From the NCBI RefSeq assembly GCF_035046485.1, contig NC_085138.1, forward strand, positions 326,550,129-326,614,128: a stretch of 64,000 nt of DNA, written 5' to 3'. The notes under the pieces were generated by a model. It searched no databases. It was not told the DNA's origin and worked only from the letters and a program-made list of their open reading frames with translations. The DNA comes from Aedes albopictus. Its lineage: Eukaryota; Arthropoda; Insecta; Diptera; Culicidae. Both the position numbers and the translations under genes were made by a program. Shown in pieces: positions 36,789 to 47,491 of the stretch. Positions within the stretch are counted from its first letter, which is position 1; the number at the start of each line of letters is the position of its first letter.

Positions 36789-39700
36789 TTACTCCAATGC
36801 CGAGCGTATAGTAGAGCACCATCTTCGTCGGTCTTGGGCGATGTTCCTCCAGTTTCCCCGAACGTGTAGGGATCGTAGATCTTCTTCAACCGCGTGCAGC
36901 CAGCGAGTTCGCGGCCGCCCACGAAGTCGCCTACCTCTACCGGGTTCTCTGCTGAATATTGTTTTCGCTATTCTTTCTTCCGACATTCGCACTACGTGTC
37001 CAGCCCACTGAAGTCTGCCGTATTTTATACGTTTCACAATATTCGCATCTTTGTACACTTGGTGCAACTCGTGATTCATGCGTCTGCGCCACACTCCATT
37101 TTCTTGTTTCCCACCGAGAATTATCCGCAGCACTTTGCGCTCAAAAACTCCAAAAGCTTTTCGGTCTACCTCCTTTAACGTCCACGCTTCGTGACCGTAG
37201 AGGGCAACCGGAAGAATCAGCGTCTTATACAGAGCGAATTTTGTTTGCGTTTGCAAGTTACGGGACCTAAGCTGGCTACGCAATCCGTAAAAGGCCCTAT
37301 TCGCAGCTGCAATACGCCTTTTCACTTCACGGGAAACGTCATTGTCACATGTCACAAGTGTTCCAAGATAAACAAATTCTTCAACAACTTCAAACACTTC
37401 CCCATCAATCACTACCTCAGCATTAACACCACTAGGCCTGCTTCTGTCTCTACCCGCTATCATGTACTTCGTCTTGGTAGAGTTAATCGTCAAGCCTATC
37501 CTCGCTGTCTCTCTCTTCAGAGGAGCATAAGCTTCCTCCACTGCCCTACGATCGATGCCGATGAGATCAATATCGTCCGCAAAACCGAGGAGCATGTGCG
37601 ACCGTGTGATGATAGAGCCATTCCTCTGCACGCCTGACCTCCTAATCGCTCCTTCGAGTGCAATGTTGAACAATAAATTTGAAAGAGCATCCCCCTGCTT
37701 CAATCCATCCAAGGTCACAAACGACGTAGACACTTCGTCCGCGATCCGAATACTTGATTTTGATCCATCCAGCGTTGCGCGTATCAGCCTAATTAGTTTC
37801 GCCGGAAAACCATGTTCTGACATTATCTGCCAAAGCTCATTTCTTTTCACTGAATCGTACGCTGCTTTAAAATCAATGAACAGATGGTGAGTCTGCAAGT
37901 TATATTCCCGAAATTTATCTAGGATCATCCGCAGGGTAAACATTTGATCCGTCGTTGATCGGCCCTCACGAAAACCAGCCTGGTATTCGCCGACGAAGGA
38001 CTCCTCAAGAGGTCGCAGTCTGTTGAACAGTACACGCGACAGTATCTTATACGCCGAATTTAAATGGGTAATCCCTCTGTAATTGGCACACTCCAGTCTG
38101 TGCCCTTTCTTGTAGATTGGGCATATGAGGCCATCCAACCAACTAGTGGGCAATTCTTCATCCTCCCAAATCTTTATAATAATCTGATGGATTGATTGAT
38201 GTAGCTGCTCGCTTCCGTGCTTAAGAAGTTCGACCGGGATCTCGTCCTTCCCAGCAGCCTTGCTGTTTTTCAGCTCCTTAAGGGCCTTTTTAACCTCATC
38301 CAGTGTTAGTGGTTCCACTGCTTGACTGTCATCCATTATGTTAATCCTGTTCCTGGGTGCTCCTTCGCTGCTACCATTCAACAAATCTTCGAAGTGCTCC
38401 TTCCACCTGGCTGCCACCATTGTTTTGTCTGTCAGCAAATTTCCTTCCCGGTCATTGCACATGGCGGGCACTGGCGCAGTCTTGTGCCGCGCGCCATTGA
38501 CAGTTGCATAAAATCTCCGCATATCGTTCCTGTCCATACTTTCCTGCGCTTCAGCAATAACACTCTCTTCGTGTTGCCGTTTTTTCCTGCGGTGGATTCG
38601 TTTCTCTTCTGCTCTTGCAACCCTGTACCGCTCTCTGTTCTGCCGGGTACCGGCCACTAGCATTCGACTTCTGGCGGCATTCTTTTCGTTCGTCGCTCGT
38701 TGGCAGTCCTCGTCAAACCAACCATTACGTTGGCGTCGCTGAGCGGTACCAATCACCTCTTGCGCTGTTGTTGTCACTGCTTCGTGGATACTTCCCCACA
38801 AGCTGTTGACATCTCCAGATCCGTTGGTCTCTCCTATCCTCTCGTCTATCTTCTGATGGTACTGTGCAGCAACACCTTCGGCTGACAAGCGCTGGATATT
38901 GAAACGCATCGTCCTGTTGTTTCTTGAACTCGTGACGCTGGATAATCGCGCCCAAATTTTAGCGGCTACAAGATAATGATCCGAGTCGATGTTCGGGCCT
39001 CTGTGGGACCTCACATCTATGACGTCCGAGAAATGTCGCCCGTCGACCAGCACGTGGTCTATCTGGGAGCAAGTGTCACCACTCGGGTGTCGCCAGGTGT
39101 GTTTTCGGATATTCTTACGTGCGAAGTAGGTACTGCTGATTGCCATCCCTCTAGTAGCAGCGAATGTCACAAGGCGCAGACCATTATCGTTGGTAACAGA
39201 ATGAAGGCTTTCCGTTCCAATGACAGGCCGAAAGAAACTTTCTCTGCCGATCTGCGCATTTGCATCTCCGATGACTATTTTGACATCTTGTTTTGGGCAC
39301 TCTCCGTAGGCCTTACCAAGGCTCTCATAGAACTCATCCTTCATGTCATGGGGTTTGTCGTTCGTTGGCGCATAGATGCTGATCAGGCTGTAGTTGAAGA
39401 ACTTGCCCTTCATCCTCAACACACAGATTCGGTCGCTTATCGGCTTCCACCGAATAACTCGCTTCATCTGCTTCCCGATCACTATAAAGCCAACTCCGCG
39501 TTCTGCCTTATCGCCGCCGCTGTAGTAGATGTGGTACTTGAATGAAGTGTTTTCGATGGGATCCACGGCTCGGAATTCGCGTTCTCCAGTTTTGGGCCAG
39601 CGTATCTCCTGGATAGCGGCCACATTAACGCCGACATTCCGCAGTTCACGAGCCAGGAGCCCAACACGTGCGGGTTCATTCAAAGTTCTCACGTTCCAAG

Positions 39701-39800
39701 ATCCGACTTTCCAATCGTTGTCCTTTATTCGTTGCCGGGTCTGTTGCCGTTGAATCAATCCGTTTACTCTACTATTGCTTTTCTGGGTGTTTGAAGGTTT
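36789..39800 (-). CDS. RTE ORF2 polyprotein: APE endonuclease and reverse transcriptase
   Basis: Open for 1003 codons from just after the UGA at 39803-39801; no ATG occurs near the start. APE motifs: GSWNVRTLNE, AIQEIRW, YSLISIYAPT, IVIGDANAQIG, IDHVLVDGRHF and DSDHYLVAAKI. A basic linker follows, then RT: CPIYKKGHRLECANYRGITH, YQAGFREGRSTTDQMF, THHLFIDFKAAYDSV, DGLKQGDALSNLLFN, the catalytic LLGFADDIDLI, GLTINSTKTKYM, and the RTE C-terminus RMSEERIAKTIF. Length and order are normal for the clade. It nicks target DNA and primes cDNA synthesis on it. Ends TAA at 36789-36791. Confidence 0.88.
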   Translation of the reverse strand, partial: KPSNTQKSNSRVNGLIQRQQTRQRIKDNDWKVGSWNVRTLNEPARVGLLARELRNVGVNVAAIQEIRWPKTGEREFRAVDPIENTSFKYHIYYSGGDKAERGVGFIVIGKQMKRVIRWKPISDRICVLRMKGKFFNYSLISIYAPTNDKPHDMKDEFYESLGKAYGECPKQDVKIVIGDANAQIGRESFFRPVIGTESLHSVTNDNGLRLVTFAATRGMAISSTYFARKNIRKHTWRHPSGDTCSQIDHVLVDGRHFSDVIDVRSHRGPNIDSDHYLVAAKIWARLSSVTSSRNNRTMRFNIQRLSAEGVAAQYHQKIDERIGETNGSGDVNSLWGSIHEAVTTTAQEVIGTAQRRQRNGWFDEDCQRATNEKNAARSRMLVAGTRQNRERYRVARAEEKRIHRRKKRQHEESVIAEAQESMDRNDMRRFYATVNGARHKTAPVPAMCNDREGNLLTDKTMVAARWKEHFEDLLNGSSEGAPRNRINIMDDSQAVEPLTLDEVKKALKELKNSKAAGKDEIPVELLKHGSEQLHQSIHQIIIKIWEDEELPTSWLDGLICPIYKKGHRLECANYRGITHLNSAYKILSRVLFNRLRPLEESFVGEYQAGFREGRSTTDQMFTLRMILDKFREYNLQTHHLFIDFKAAYDSVKRNELWQIMSEHGFPAKLIRLIRATLDGSKSSIRIADEVSTSFVTLDGLKQGDALSNLLFNIALEGAIRRSGVQRNGSIITRSHMLLGFADDIDLIGIDRRAVEEAYAPLKRETARIGLTINSTKTKYMIAGRDRSRPSGVNAEVVIDGEVFEVVEEFVYLGTLVTCDNDVSREVKRRIAAANRAFYGLRSQLRSRNLQTQTKFALYKTLILPVALYGHEAWTLKEVDRKAFGVFERKVLRIILGGKQENGVWRRRMNHELHQVYKDANIVKRIKYGRLQWAGHVVRMSEERIAKTIFSREPGRGRRLRGRPRTRWLHAVEEDLRSLHVRGNWRNIAQDRRRWCSTIRSALE

Positions 39801-40010
39801 TCAGCAGGCTACCTTACCGGGGCCGCGCTGCCTACATTGCGTTGAAGGGGCTGCCTTCTTAGGTATAGCTGACGCAATACAGCATTTCATACTCAGCCGC
39901 TGGATGCCAGAACAGACGCTGTTTGAGCCGCACCTCTTTGGTGAACAGACGCTCGGATCGTACCTCCTCAATCTAGCTGAAGTCAGAAGGACAACAGTGC
40001 CCAGGCTGCA
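39801..40010 (-). CDS. Leader open frame of the RTE element, ends UGA in frame with ORF2
   Basis: Seventy codons (69 aa plus stop) are open between TAG at 40013-40011 and TGA at 39803-39801. An ATG lies at 39890-39888, giving a 29-aa peptide that starts MKCCIASAIPKKAA and ends GKVAC. The frame is the same as ORF2 and only this one TGA separates them. RTE elements often have a very short first ORF, so a real peptide or a readthrough leader are both possible. Confidence 0.45.
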   Translation of the reverse strand, partial: CSLGTVVLLTSARLRRYDPSVCSPKRCGSNSVCSGIQRLSMKCCIASAIPKKAAPSTQCRQRGPGKVAC

Positions 40011-40474
40011 CTACCAGCTAAGCACACAACTCTTAGCTGGCGGTCTTTGTCATCGTTTCATACTGGTATTATATCACGAACACCTTCAGGAAATACTTCA
40101 TGATTTGAAGGATTCCATTGTAAATTTGCGAAGGCATACGAACATATCCGAAAATTTCTTCAGGATTTCCTCCAGAAATCCTTGCATGAGTTTTAACGGT
40201 GGTTCAAGTAAGAATTATGCAAAGAAATACAGTGGAATCTCATGCAGAGATTCCCTCATGAATTCCTTCTGAAAATCCTCTTTGATTTTTTCAAAAAAAA
40301 AAAAACCTTTACCCTCTAATCCATTTGGACCCCAGGCAACTTTGGATACATATTGACTTTATTTCAAACCTTCAAACTGGACCAAGTTCTATTATTTGAG
40401 CAAAAATAAAGTTGATTTCATGGCATACTTTGATTTTTATTCCATGTCAAAGTTGAACCGGCTGATTTTGAATA

Positions 40475-41763
40475 CCTGGGGTCCATTTGGACCCCAAACT
40501 GAATTCTCTATATCTTTTGATTCTGATGTTTTAGAATATTCATGTCTTCGGCAAATTTGTTCGGTAAGTCATGCGCCATCTGGTGGTGCATTGGTTAATT
40601 CGAAATTTCCTCACTAGATGGCGCTATTTGGCAAAAACATTTTAGTAATATAAAGTCTTCAAACGAAGTTATCGAAAGATCTAGAGCTTGTAGAAGCATC
40701 ACGTCTTCGGGAAAGTTTCTCAGTAAGTCGAGCGCTTACAAATAATGGACCGATTGATCCGAAATTCCACCACTATGTGGTGCTAGTGAGCATGTAAATT
40801 TTGTATCTCATATATCACTGGATCCTTATCACTAAGAAAGATGACGCATTCGAAAAAGTTGTTGTGTTTGTCAATTACTTCCAGATAATGGGCCGTTTGA
40901 TTTGAAACTCCACACATAGATGGCACTAGTGAGCATGCAAATTTTATATCTCATGTATCTCAAGATCCTGATCACATAGAAAGATGGTGTGTTCGGCAAT
41001 GTTGTTTCATAGGTCAAGAGCTTACAGATGATGCAAACTTTGTTTCGGAAATCCACACATAGGTGGCGCCACTAAGTATGCTAATTTTATACTTCAAATA
41101 TCCCACGGTCCTAATAACTCTCTTACCGTCTCTACTATCTTTAGCAAAGATGTTTGGTAAGTCAAGAATTTACAGATAATAGATTGTTTGATTCGAACCT
41201 CTGTCACTAGATGACACTAGTGAGCATACAAATTTTGAATCATTTTCAGATTATTTAGTAAAATTGAAGATTCTGCAAATAAGTTGCAAGAACTAATATA
41301 TGATGAGTCGCTTTACTCTGAATTTTGCTCATAGGTGGCGTCAGTAGGCATGAAATTTGTATATCTCATATAGCACAAAAGCCTGCAAGTCATAATCCCA
41401 GTGTACAATTTCTGCACGAACTCAGAAAAAAACACCACTCAGTGCACACGCACAGGAGGCTGTTCAAATATTTTGATGAATCAAACGCATACCAGAGGAT
41501 CCCAAAAAAAAAAGCTAAGAGACATCATGTGGGTTTGAATCACTTGGAGTGTTGGCGTGCTCGACAATACTGTTAAGCTGGTCGAGGACTAACAGTTGAT
41601 GGGCCGTTTAATTCGAAATTTCGCTAATAGGTGGCGCTAAAGAGCCTATATTTGGTTTTAATCTCAGGACGCTGGTTACTTAGAAAGATGGTTTCCACGG
41701 CAAATCTGTTTAGGAAGTAAAGAGCTTACAGTTTGATGATGCAAAATTTGCATGTGCTAGTTA
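40475..41763 (+). repeat. Forward array of ~147-bp units
   Basis: Each unit carries TAGGTGGCGCTA-like or AGATGGCACTAGTGAGCATG, then TATATCTCA, GATCCTGATCACATAGAAAG and a TTCGGCAA-TTTGTT phrase. Recurrences near 40618, 40775, 40918, 41062, 41210 and 41333 give the spacing. Confidence 0.7.
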
Positions 41764-42675
41764 GGGGAACTGGGGGTAAGACGCCCACGTTAAGGAAGAG
41801 TCCAATTTTAACCACGAAACACTTCACAATATGCACTTTTTTGGCACTAACATGAAGCACCAACATGTTTCCTCCCAAATGGAAAAAACCATAAACTAGT
41901 TTTACGTTTATCCACCAAAAAATTCAAATTTGAAAAAAAGTTTGATTTTCAGAATTTTAGTTTTGATGCGGGGTAAAACGCGCCACTAGCCACAGCTAAT
42001 GCCAGGATGCCAAATTGTGTACATATACTAGCGCGCCTGGTTTATTGTCAGCTGTTATTGTTCGTGAATGGTATACAGTCATTACATAATTATGGACCAC
42101 CTATAATTATGGGTCAATTCCATGTAAACGTCATAGTGAGCTGTTTTATCAATAATTACTACAAAATGACTGTGTGATTAGTGAACTTATTTATTGTAAA
42201 AATGTGCTGTTGCTTGGTTCCAACTTGTGTTCTACATAATTTGTGTCAGAATTTGGATCTAAATGGCTATTTTAATGTAAATAACTAGGGGTGGGCATTT
42301 TACCCCACACATGTCTCAGAAGTTTGGACCCTTGTAAAAAAGTTGTAAGGGTCAAATTCGATACTTTTTTCCGCTTGGTACACACGTAATGGGAGTGTGC
42401 AAAACAGTTTGTGGGGATAGCGAGAAAAAAATCTTTTAAATGATGTATAAAAGTGCAAACATTTGACAGGCTAAAATTACATCAAAAGTAATCAAAATCT
42501 TTTTTCGAAGTTTTTGTACATTTTTTTAGTAAAAATATGTAAACTCAAATGTAAAGAAACATTTTTGTTCTTATTTTAACGATTGCAATTGAAAAAAGTA
42601 CTGAAAATAACGTGGATTGCCTAAAACAAGGGTGGCGCAACTTGCCCCCTATGGGCGTTATGGCCGCAGTTCCCC
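41764..42675. mobile_element. TA-flanked GGGGAACT-ended element, 912 bp
   Basis: Ends GGGGAACTGGGGGTAAGACG and the complement of GGGCGTTATGGCCGCAGTTC (plus CCC), flanked by TA at 41762-41763 and 42676-42677. Internal phrases GGTAAAACGCGCC and GGGCATTTTACCCCAC echo the ends. Non-coding; inserted between the two arrays. Confidence 0.7.
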
Positions 42676-43039
42676 TACAAATTTAGTTACAAATAGGTTT
42701 ACAAATAATTATAATTTCTAAAAATGTATTCAACATTTTGTAACTTTTTTCTCTTCAGACAAATTTGAGTCAAGTGAAATGGTAAACAAAGACCAATTTA
42801 TTAGTTGTACATTTTCAAAATTTCATTAAATTTGGTTAACTTAACCCTAAGATAGTTTATTGGACTGCAGTGAAATTAAAAGAATTTTACTAGAAACACT
42901 TCAACTCCACGTAGAGTTAACCAATCAAGCCCAAATTTGTACCAATTATAGCTAACTAGTTGGGGATCCTACATTCAAAATTTGGTGCACTCAATAAGAA
43001 GTTATAGCTTGTTTAAAATTTCCTGGCTAATAATTAAAA

Positions 43040-44445
43040 TTTATATGTTTTTGTAAATTTGCTACTAGCGCCACCTAATGACAGAAACTCGAACCAAATA
43101 ATAATTCACGTAGATCTTCTTAACAGTTTAGCCGAAAATACCATATTTCTAGATAATCAGAATTGATGAGATTTGTAAAATTTAAAACTTGTTTTCACTC
43201 TAGCTACGCCTAATGGTAGAATTTCCAATCCCCTACGACTCCAGGGCTGCTCTCTCTTTTGCTCAAACAGTATGTCACACCATCGAGTATGTTTGACGAT
43301 GCTATCCACACGACCACAAGTTTTCCATGTAAGTAGAACAAACATATACCCACACATAAATTGTACTCATTGTCATTATTTGTACAGCGTGAGCCACGAC
43401 GCAAAAAGTAACTTGTTCAACAAAATGGGTAAACCTGAAAGTTATGGCAATGAATCCTGAGATAAATGAGATATTTAATTTGCATGCTCGGTACCGCCAT
43501 CTACATGTGGAGTTCCGAATTATACGGTCGATTAACTGTAAGTCGTTGATCTACCCAACAACTTTGCTGAAGACTCTATGTTTCTTCGAGCTCAGAATCC
43601 TGCCCATGGTCAGTAAGTACTTGGCCTACGCACTAACTTTTCCGAAGACTCCATCTTTCTAAGTGATCAAAATCCCGCGATATATGAGATATATAAAATA
43701 TGCGTGCTCAGTAACGCCACCTATACCTGGAGTTCCAAATCAAACGCTACATCACCTGTAAGTCCTTGACGTACACAACAACTATGCCGGAGATATCATC
43801 TTTGTAGGTGCTCAAGATCATGATAAAGGAAATATAAAATTTGCACGATTAGCTGCGCCATCTATGAAATTTTCAAACAAACGGTCCATCATTAGTATAC
43901 ACTTGACCCTATAAACTACTTTGCCAAAGACACCAAATTTCTATTTGGTCAGGATCTTGATATAAATGTGATCATATACTTAATACTTACACGCTCACTA
44001 GCGCCACCTATGTGTGAAGTTCCGAATCAATGGACCAGCATCTGTCAGTCCTTGAGCAACTCAACAACTTTGCCGAAGAAACCATTATTCTAGGTGATAA
44101 GGATCCTGAGATATATTAATATAAAATTTGCACGCTCAGTAGCGCCATCTATGTGTGAAGTTTTCAGAAGACGGTCCATCATTAGTAAACACTTTACCTA
44201 ATAAACAACTTTGCTGAAGACACCAAAATTCTATGTGGTCAGGATCTTGATATATATGTGCTCAAAAACTGAATACTTACATGATCATTAGTGCTACCTA
44301 TATATGAAATTCCGAATTAAACGGTCCAGCATCTGTAAGTACTTGACCAACCCACCAACTTTACTGAAGACACCGATGTTCTAATAAATCAAGATCATGC
44401 GATACAGAAGAACGAATTTGGGGTCCAAATGGACCCCAGGTTTCC
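43040..44445 (-). repeat. Inverted array of ~147-bp units
   Basis: Same unit as 40475-41763 in reverse orientation: AGCGCCACCTATGTGTGAAG, GACGGTCCATCATTAGT and GATCTTGATATA. Recurrences near 43068, 43715, 43855, 44003, 44143 and 44293. Confidence 0.7.
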
Positions 44446-44846
44446 GAAATGGACCATCATTTAAGGTTTCCTGTAGAGGGTTAAGGATTTTCTCCAAGGA
44501 TATCTTTAAGAATTTTATCTCGGATTCTTGCAGGAAGTAAATTGAAAATTTCTCCATAAATTTGCGAATGCCCATATATTTGACTCTCCAGCTATTTTTC
44601 CAGGGTTAATGAATTCTTCTAGATAATTTTTTGAAATTATTTTGCGAATTTCCCAATGAGTCGCTTCAGTTATTCCGGCATAGATATGTATCTCCGGAAA
44701 ACCCTCGTTTTATTTTTTCACTAATTTCCCTAAGTACCCTTCCGATTTTGCTGCGATCTTGCTTGAGTAAGTGTCACTTGACGGTGCTTTTTTTACTAAA
44801 TAATTGTCATCCTAATTACGAAAAATCATCCAAATAATGTTCTTAA

Positions 44847-45198
44847 GGCGAAACTGGAAGCATTTCCTGATTTTTTGGTTTTTGATTTTTTTATTAAATA
44901 ACGAAGCAATATTTTCAAAATCGGTTTTCGTGCACATGTAGAGTATGTATCAGGGTATCTTCTGATTTTTTTTACGCTGAAGAAAATGTTTTTCGTTTTT
45001 GCAGAAACCATTTTTTAGTGAAATTTTGTTCAAAAATGGTTTCTGCGAAAACGAAAAACATTTTCACTCGCGAAAAAAAATAAGAAGATACCCTGATCCA
45101 TACTCTACATGTGCACGAAAACCGATTTTGAAAATATCGCTTCGTTATTTAATAAAAAATCAAAAACCAAAAAGTGAGGAAATGGATCCAGTTTCGCC
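44847..45198. mobile_element. TTAA-flanked hairpin MITE, 352 bp
   Basis: Arms run GGCGAAACTGGAAGCATTTC and, on the right, the complement of TGGATCCAGTTTCGCC, continuing through TTATTAAATAACGAAGC, CGTGCACATGTAGAGTATG and AAAATGTTTTTCGTTTT to a loop of about 20 nt. TTAA at 44843-44846 and 45199-45202. Confidence 0.85.
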
Positions 45199-45347
45199 TT
45201 AAGACACGATACTAAAGCTATTGCAATTAAAGACGTCGAAATTTGAAAACCTGGAGTAATCAGCTCTGATTTTACCATGACAGCACCCACCTATCAGGCT
45301 GAGATAGATTCGTCCCAAGGTTATCTTCCCCCGAAAAGTATAACATA

Positions 45348-46515
45348 AAGCCTGTATCCGCAATAATCGGGACACAAAAGTACGGCAGTAACTCTGTACT
45401 GAATCAATAAAAATTGGCCAAAAATTAACTGAGAACTCTTTGATGTATGTTTATTATTCGTGCAAAATTTCATAGAAATCGATGCATTACTTTTAACTGT
45501 GGATGAGAATCAAACAGACGTGGTTTTTAAGATTTTGTACAATCAACACCAATTTTCATTCGCATACTAGATGGCTCTTTTCCGCTACAATTCAAAGTTC
45601 TGTGAAGATAATTATGAAACTTCGTGAGCAGTTATGATACTTATAGAGACACTTTCTTGCAAAATTTCATCAACTTTTATCGATTGGATTGAAAGTTACT
45701 GGTGTTGATAGGAGATAGTGTTAGTGAAAATGTTTCATGATTTTTCTGTGCGATGTTTGCCCATTCATAACTTTTGAATGTCTCTGACAATTTTCATAAA
45801 ATTTTCACAGAAGGTAGTTGATTATGTTTATACTATGCCTGCAAAATTTGATGATTATTGGTGTAGTACTTTCAACAATACAATCAAAACAATAAGGGGT
45901 ACTCACTAATTGTTGTCTGTGGGGCTAAAATCACGGTCAGCCCCAATATATGTTTCGACTATAAAATTGTTGATAGTGCATCGATTTTTTTTTTAAATTT
46001 TGCCTATGCAAGTAAAGTAGATTGAGAGGTTTGTGTTCAAAATTTCAGTCATTTTCTTTATCAAATTCAAAAGTAACAGCGCTGACAAGCTAAACCAGGG
46101 GCTGTACAAAATTCAATTGCTCGCATTCTACTGTTTCATTGCTACAACAAAAGGTACTTCACCGATTCACATGAAATTTTGCAGGTGAAATGAACACATC
46201 TTGAGATATTATCAGGCAAAATTTGAGCAATTTTAATGTATCTATTCAGGGCCGGATCTAAGGGGGGGCCGGGGGGGGCCGGGCCCCCACATTTTAGGGG
46301 CCCCCACAAAACCATTTTTTGGTTGCTAACATTAGCTTTATTTTTCATATTGCTCAAGTACTGTTCGAAAATAAGGAAAACTATTTTTGGTTATCTCTCC
46401 GAGGGGCCTCCACATCCGCTCGGGCCCCGGGCCACCACAATCCTTAATCCGGGCCTGTATCTATTGCAGAATTGCAGCCATATTTCTGTGTCCCGATTAT
46501 TGCGGATACAGGCTT
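45348..46515. mobile_element. TA-flanked mariner-like element, 1168 bp
   Basis: Ends AAGCCTGTATCCGCAATAAT and its perfect complement (29 bp identical to GGGACACA), flanked by TA at 45346-45347 and 46516-46517. No DDE transposase frame. It hosts the hAT MITE at 46247-46457. Confidence 0.8.
46247..46457. mobile_element. hAT MITE, 211 bp, nested
   Basis: Ends CAGGGCCGGATCTAAGG and complement of CCTTAATCCGGGCCTG with the perfect 8-bp duplication TATCTATT at 46239-46246 and 46458-46465. Same GGCCGGATT and GGGCCCCCACA-type ends as the larger hAT at 4835-6431, so they share a transposase source. Confidence 0.88.
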
Positions 46516-46517
46516 TA

Positions 46518-46894
46518 CTACTTACATCTTCACTAAAAGACCTTTGGTGGAAAAATGGTGCAAATGACGAAATAACGAGTTGCAAGTTATTTGAAAGAAG
46601 ACCAGTAGAAGTCAAAGAACTTCTGTGAAAGCTGTGAATGAATAGCTAGCCGCACGCGATACAAAAGAGCCTGAGAAAGTAAAAGATTACCGCCCAAGTT
46701 CACAAGAAAATATGTTTAGTTGGGTTGTTGTACGCCTGTCACAAAACAACATCAACAAATTTTCCCTAAACTAGCCCAATTTCCAGGTATAATATAAATA
46801 GAAAACCAATCAAGAACAAACTTTCCAATGCAGTTACACCCGCAAAGATACCGAACACTAAAATTGCCCGATGGCAGCACAAAAACTTTCAATA
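46518..46894. other. Intergenic, nothing recognised
   Basis: No supported frame or repeat ends. Confidence 0.25.
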
Positions 46895-47489
46895 GGGTAA
46901 ACAGGTATAATATGCCCCCCCCCCCCCTAAGCAGAAATGGCAATATATCTAAAACTGGTGCCTTATTCCATCTATTGTCCACTGCAAATCGTTGTTCCTA
47001 AAGTCAGTGAAGTGTTGCATGCAAACTATGCCTTTGGAGGGGTGGCTATGTAAGCTTTGAAACGTTTTTCGAAAACGTTAAAAAAATTGCCTTATCAAAA
47101 CAAATTGCCCCGTCCCACCAAAAGAAAAACGTCCAGCCCCGTGATAAAACTGTCCCAGGGAATAATCCCACTACATGCTTATCCTAGGAGGGTCTTTTAA
47201 CAAGTGTTTAACTGCATAAAAGTTGCAAAATAACACAAGTGAACAGAGCTAGCTTCTTTTACAATGAAGTCAGTTTCCAAGAGGTAAAATATTACGCCAA
47301 AAGCCTCGATTTCAGTCTTTTTGATATTTTCGTTGCTTTTCTGTACCAATTAACTAATGGATCAGCTTGATGGCAATTATTCTTCAATATTCAAGATTTC
47401 TAATCGATCACGCATGCGAAAAGCGCTTGAATCGCTAGAAAATGAAGGGGGCGTTTTGCCCCGGTGGGGCGCATTATACCCTTTTACCC
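46895..47489. mobile_element. TA-flanked GGGTAAA-ended element, 595 bp
   Basis: Left GGGTAAACAGGTATAATATG, right complement of GCATTATACCCTTTTACCC; TA flanks at 46893-46894 and 47490-47491. A C-run follows the left end (about 46914-46927) and GCCCC motifs recur internally. Non-coding. Confidence 0.75.
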
Positions 47490-47491
47490 TA

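Larger units (their letters stand above)
36715..40062 (-). mobile_element. RTE-clade non-LTR retrotransposon, apparently full length
   Basis: On the minus strand: a 5' leader with a 9-bp-stem hairpin (40014-40040, CCAGCTAAG and its complement), a short open frame (40010-39801), ORF2 (39800-36789) and a short 3' UTR. Borders are estimated from the end of family-like sequence. Among the four RTE-related loci here it is the only one with an uninterrupted ORF2. Confidence 0.8.
40312..44480. mobile_element. piggyBac-like element with inverted arrays of ~147-bp repeats
   Basis: Ends CCCTCTA on the left and its complement TAGAGGG on the right, with TTTA on the left (probably a mutated TTAA) and TTAA at 44481-44484 on the right. 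Inside, tandem units of about 147 bp run forward (about 40475-41763) and inverted (about 43040-44445), both starting from the palindrome GGGGTCCATTTGGACCCC. No transposase is seen. The centre was later invaded by the element at 41764-42675. The superfamily call rests on short ends. Confidence 0.55.

Noticed and set aside
38976..39545. 189-codon plus-strand frame
   Set aside because: Antisense shadow of the RTE ORF2. The same applies to 37191-37637, 60152-60769 and 62002-62520.
40475..44445. CRISPR-like array
   Set aside because: Units of ~147 bp without short identical repeats and unique spacers, in a eukaryotic transposon.
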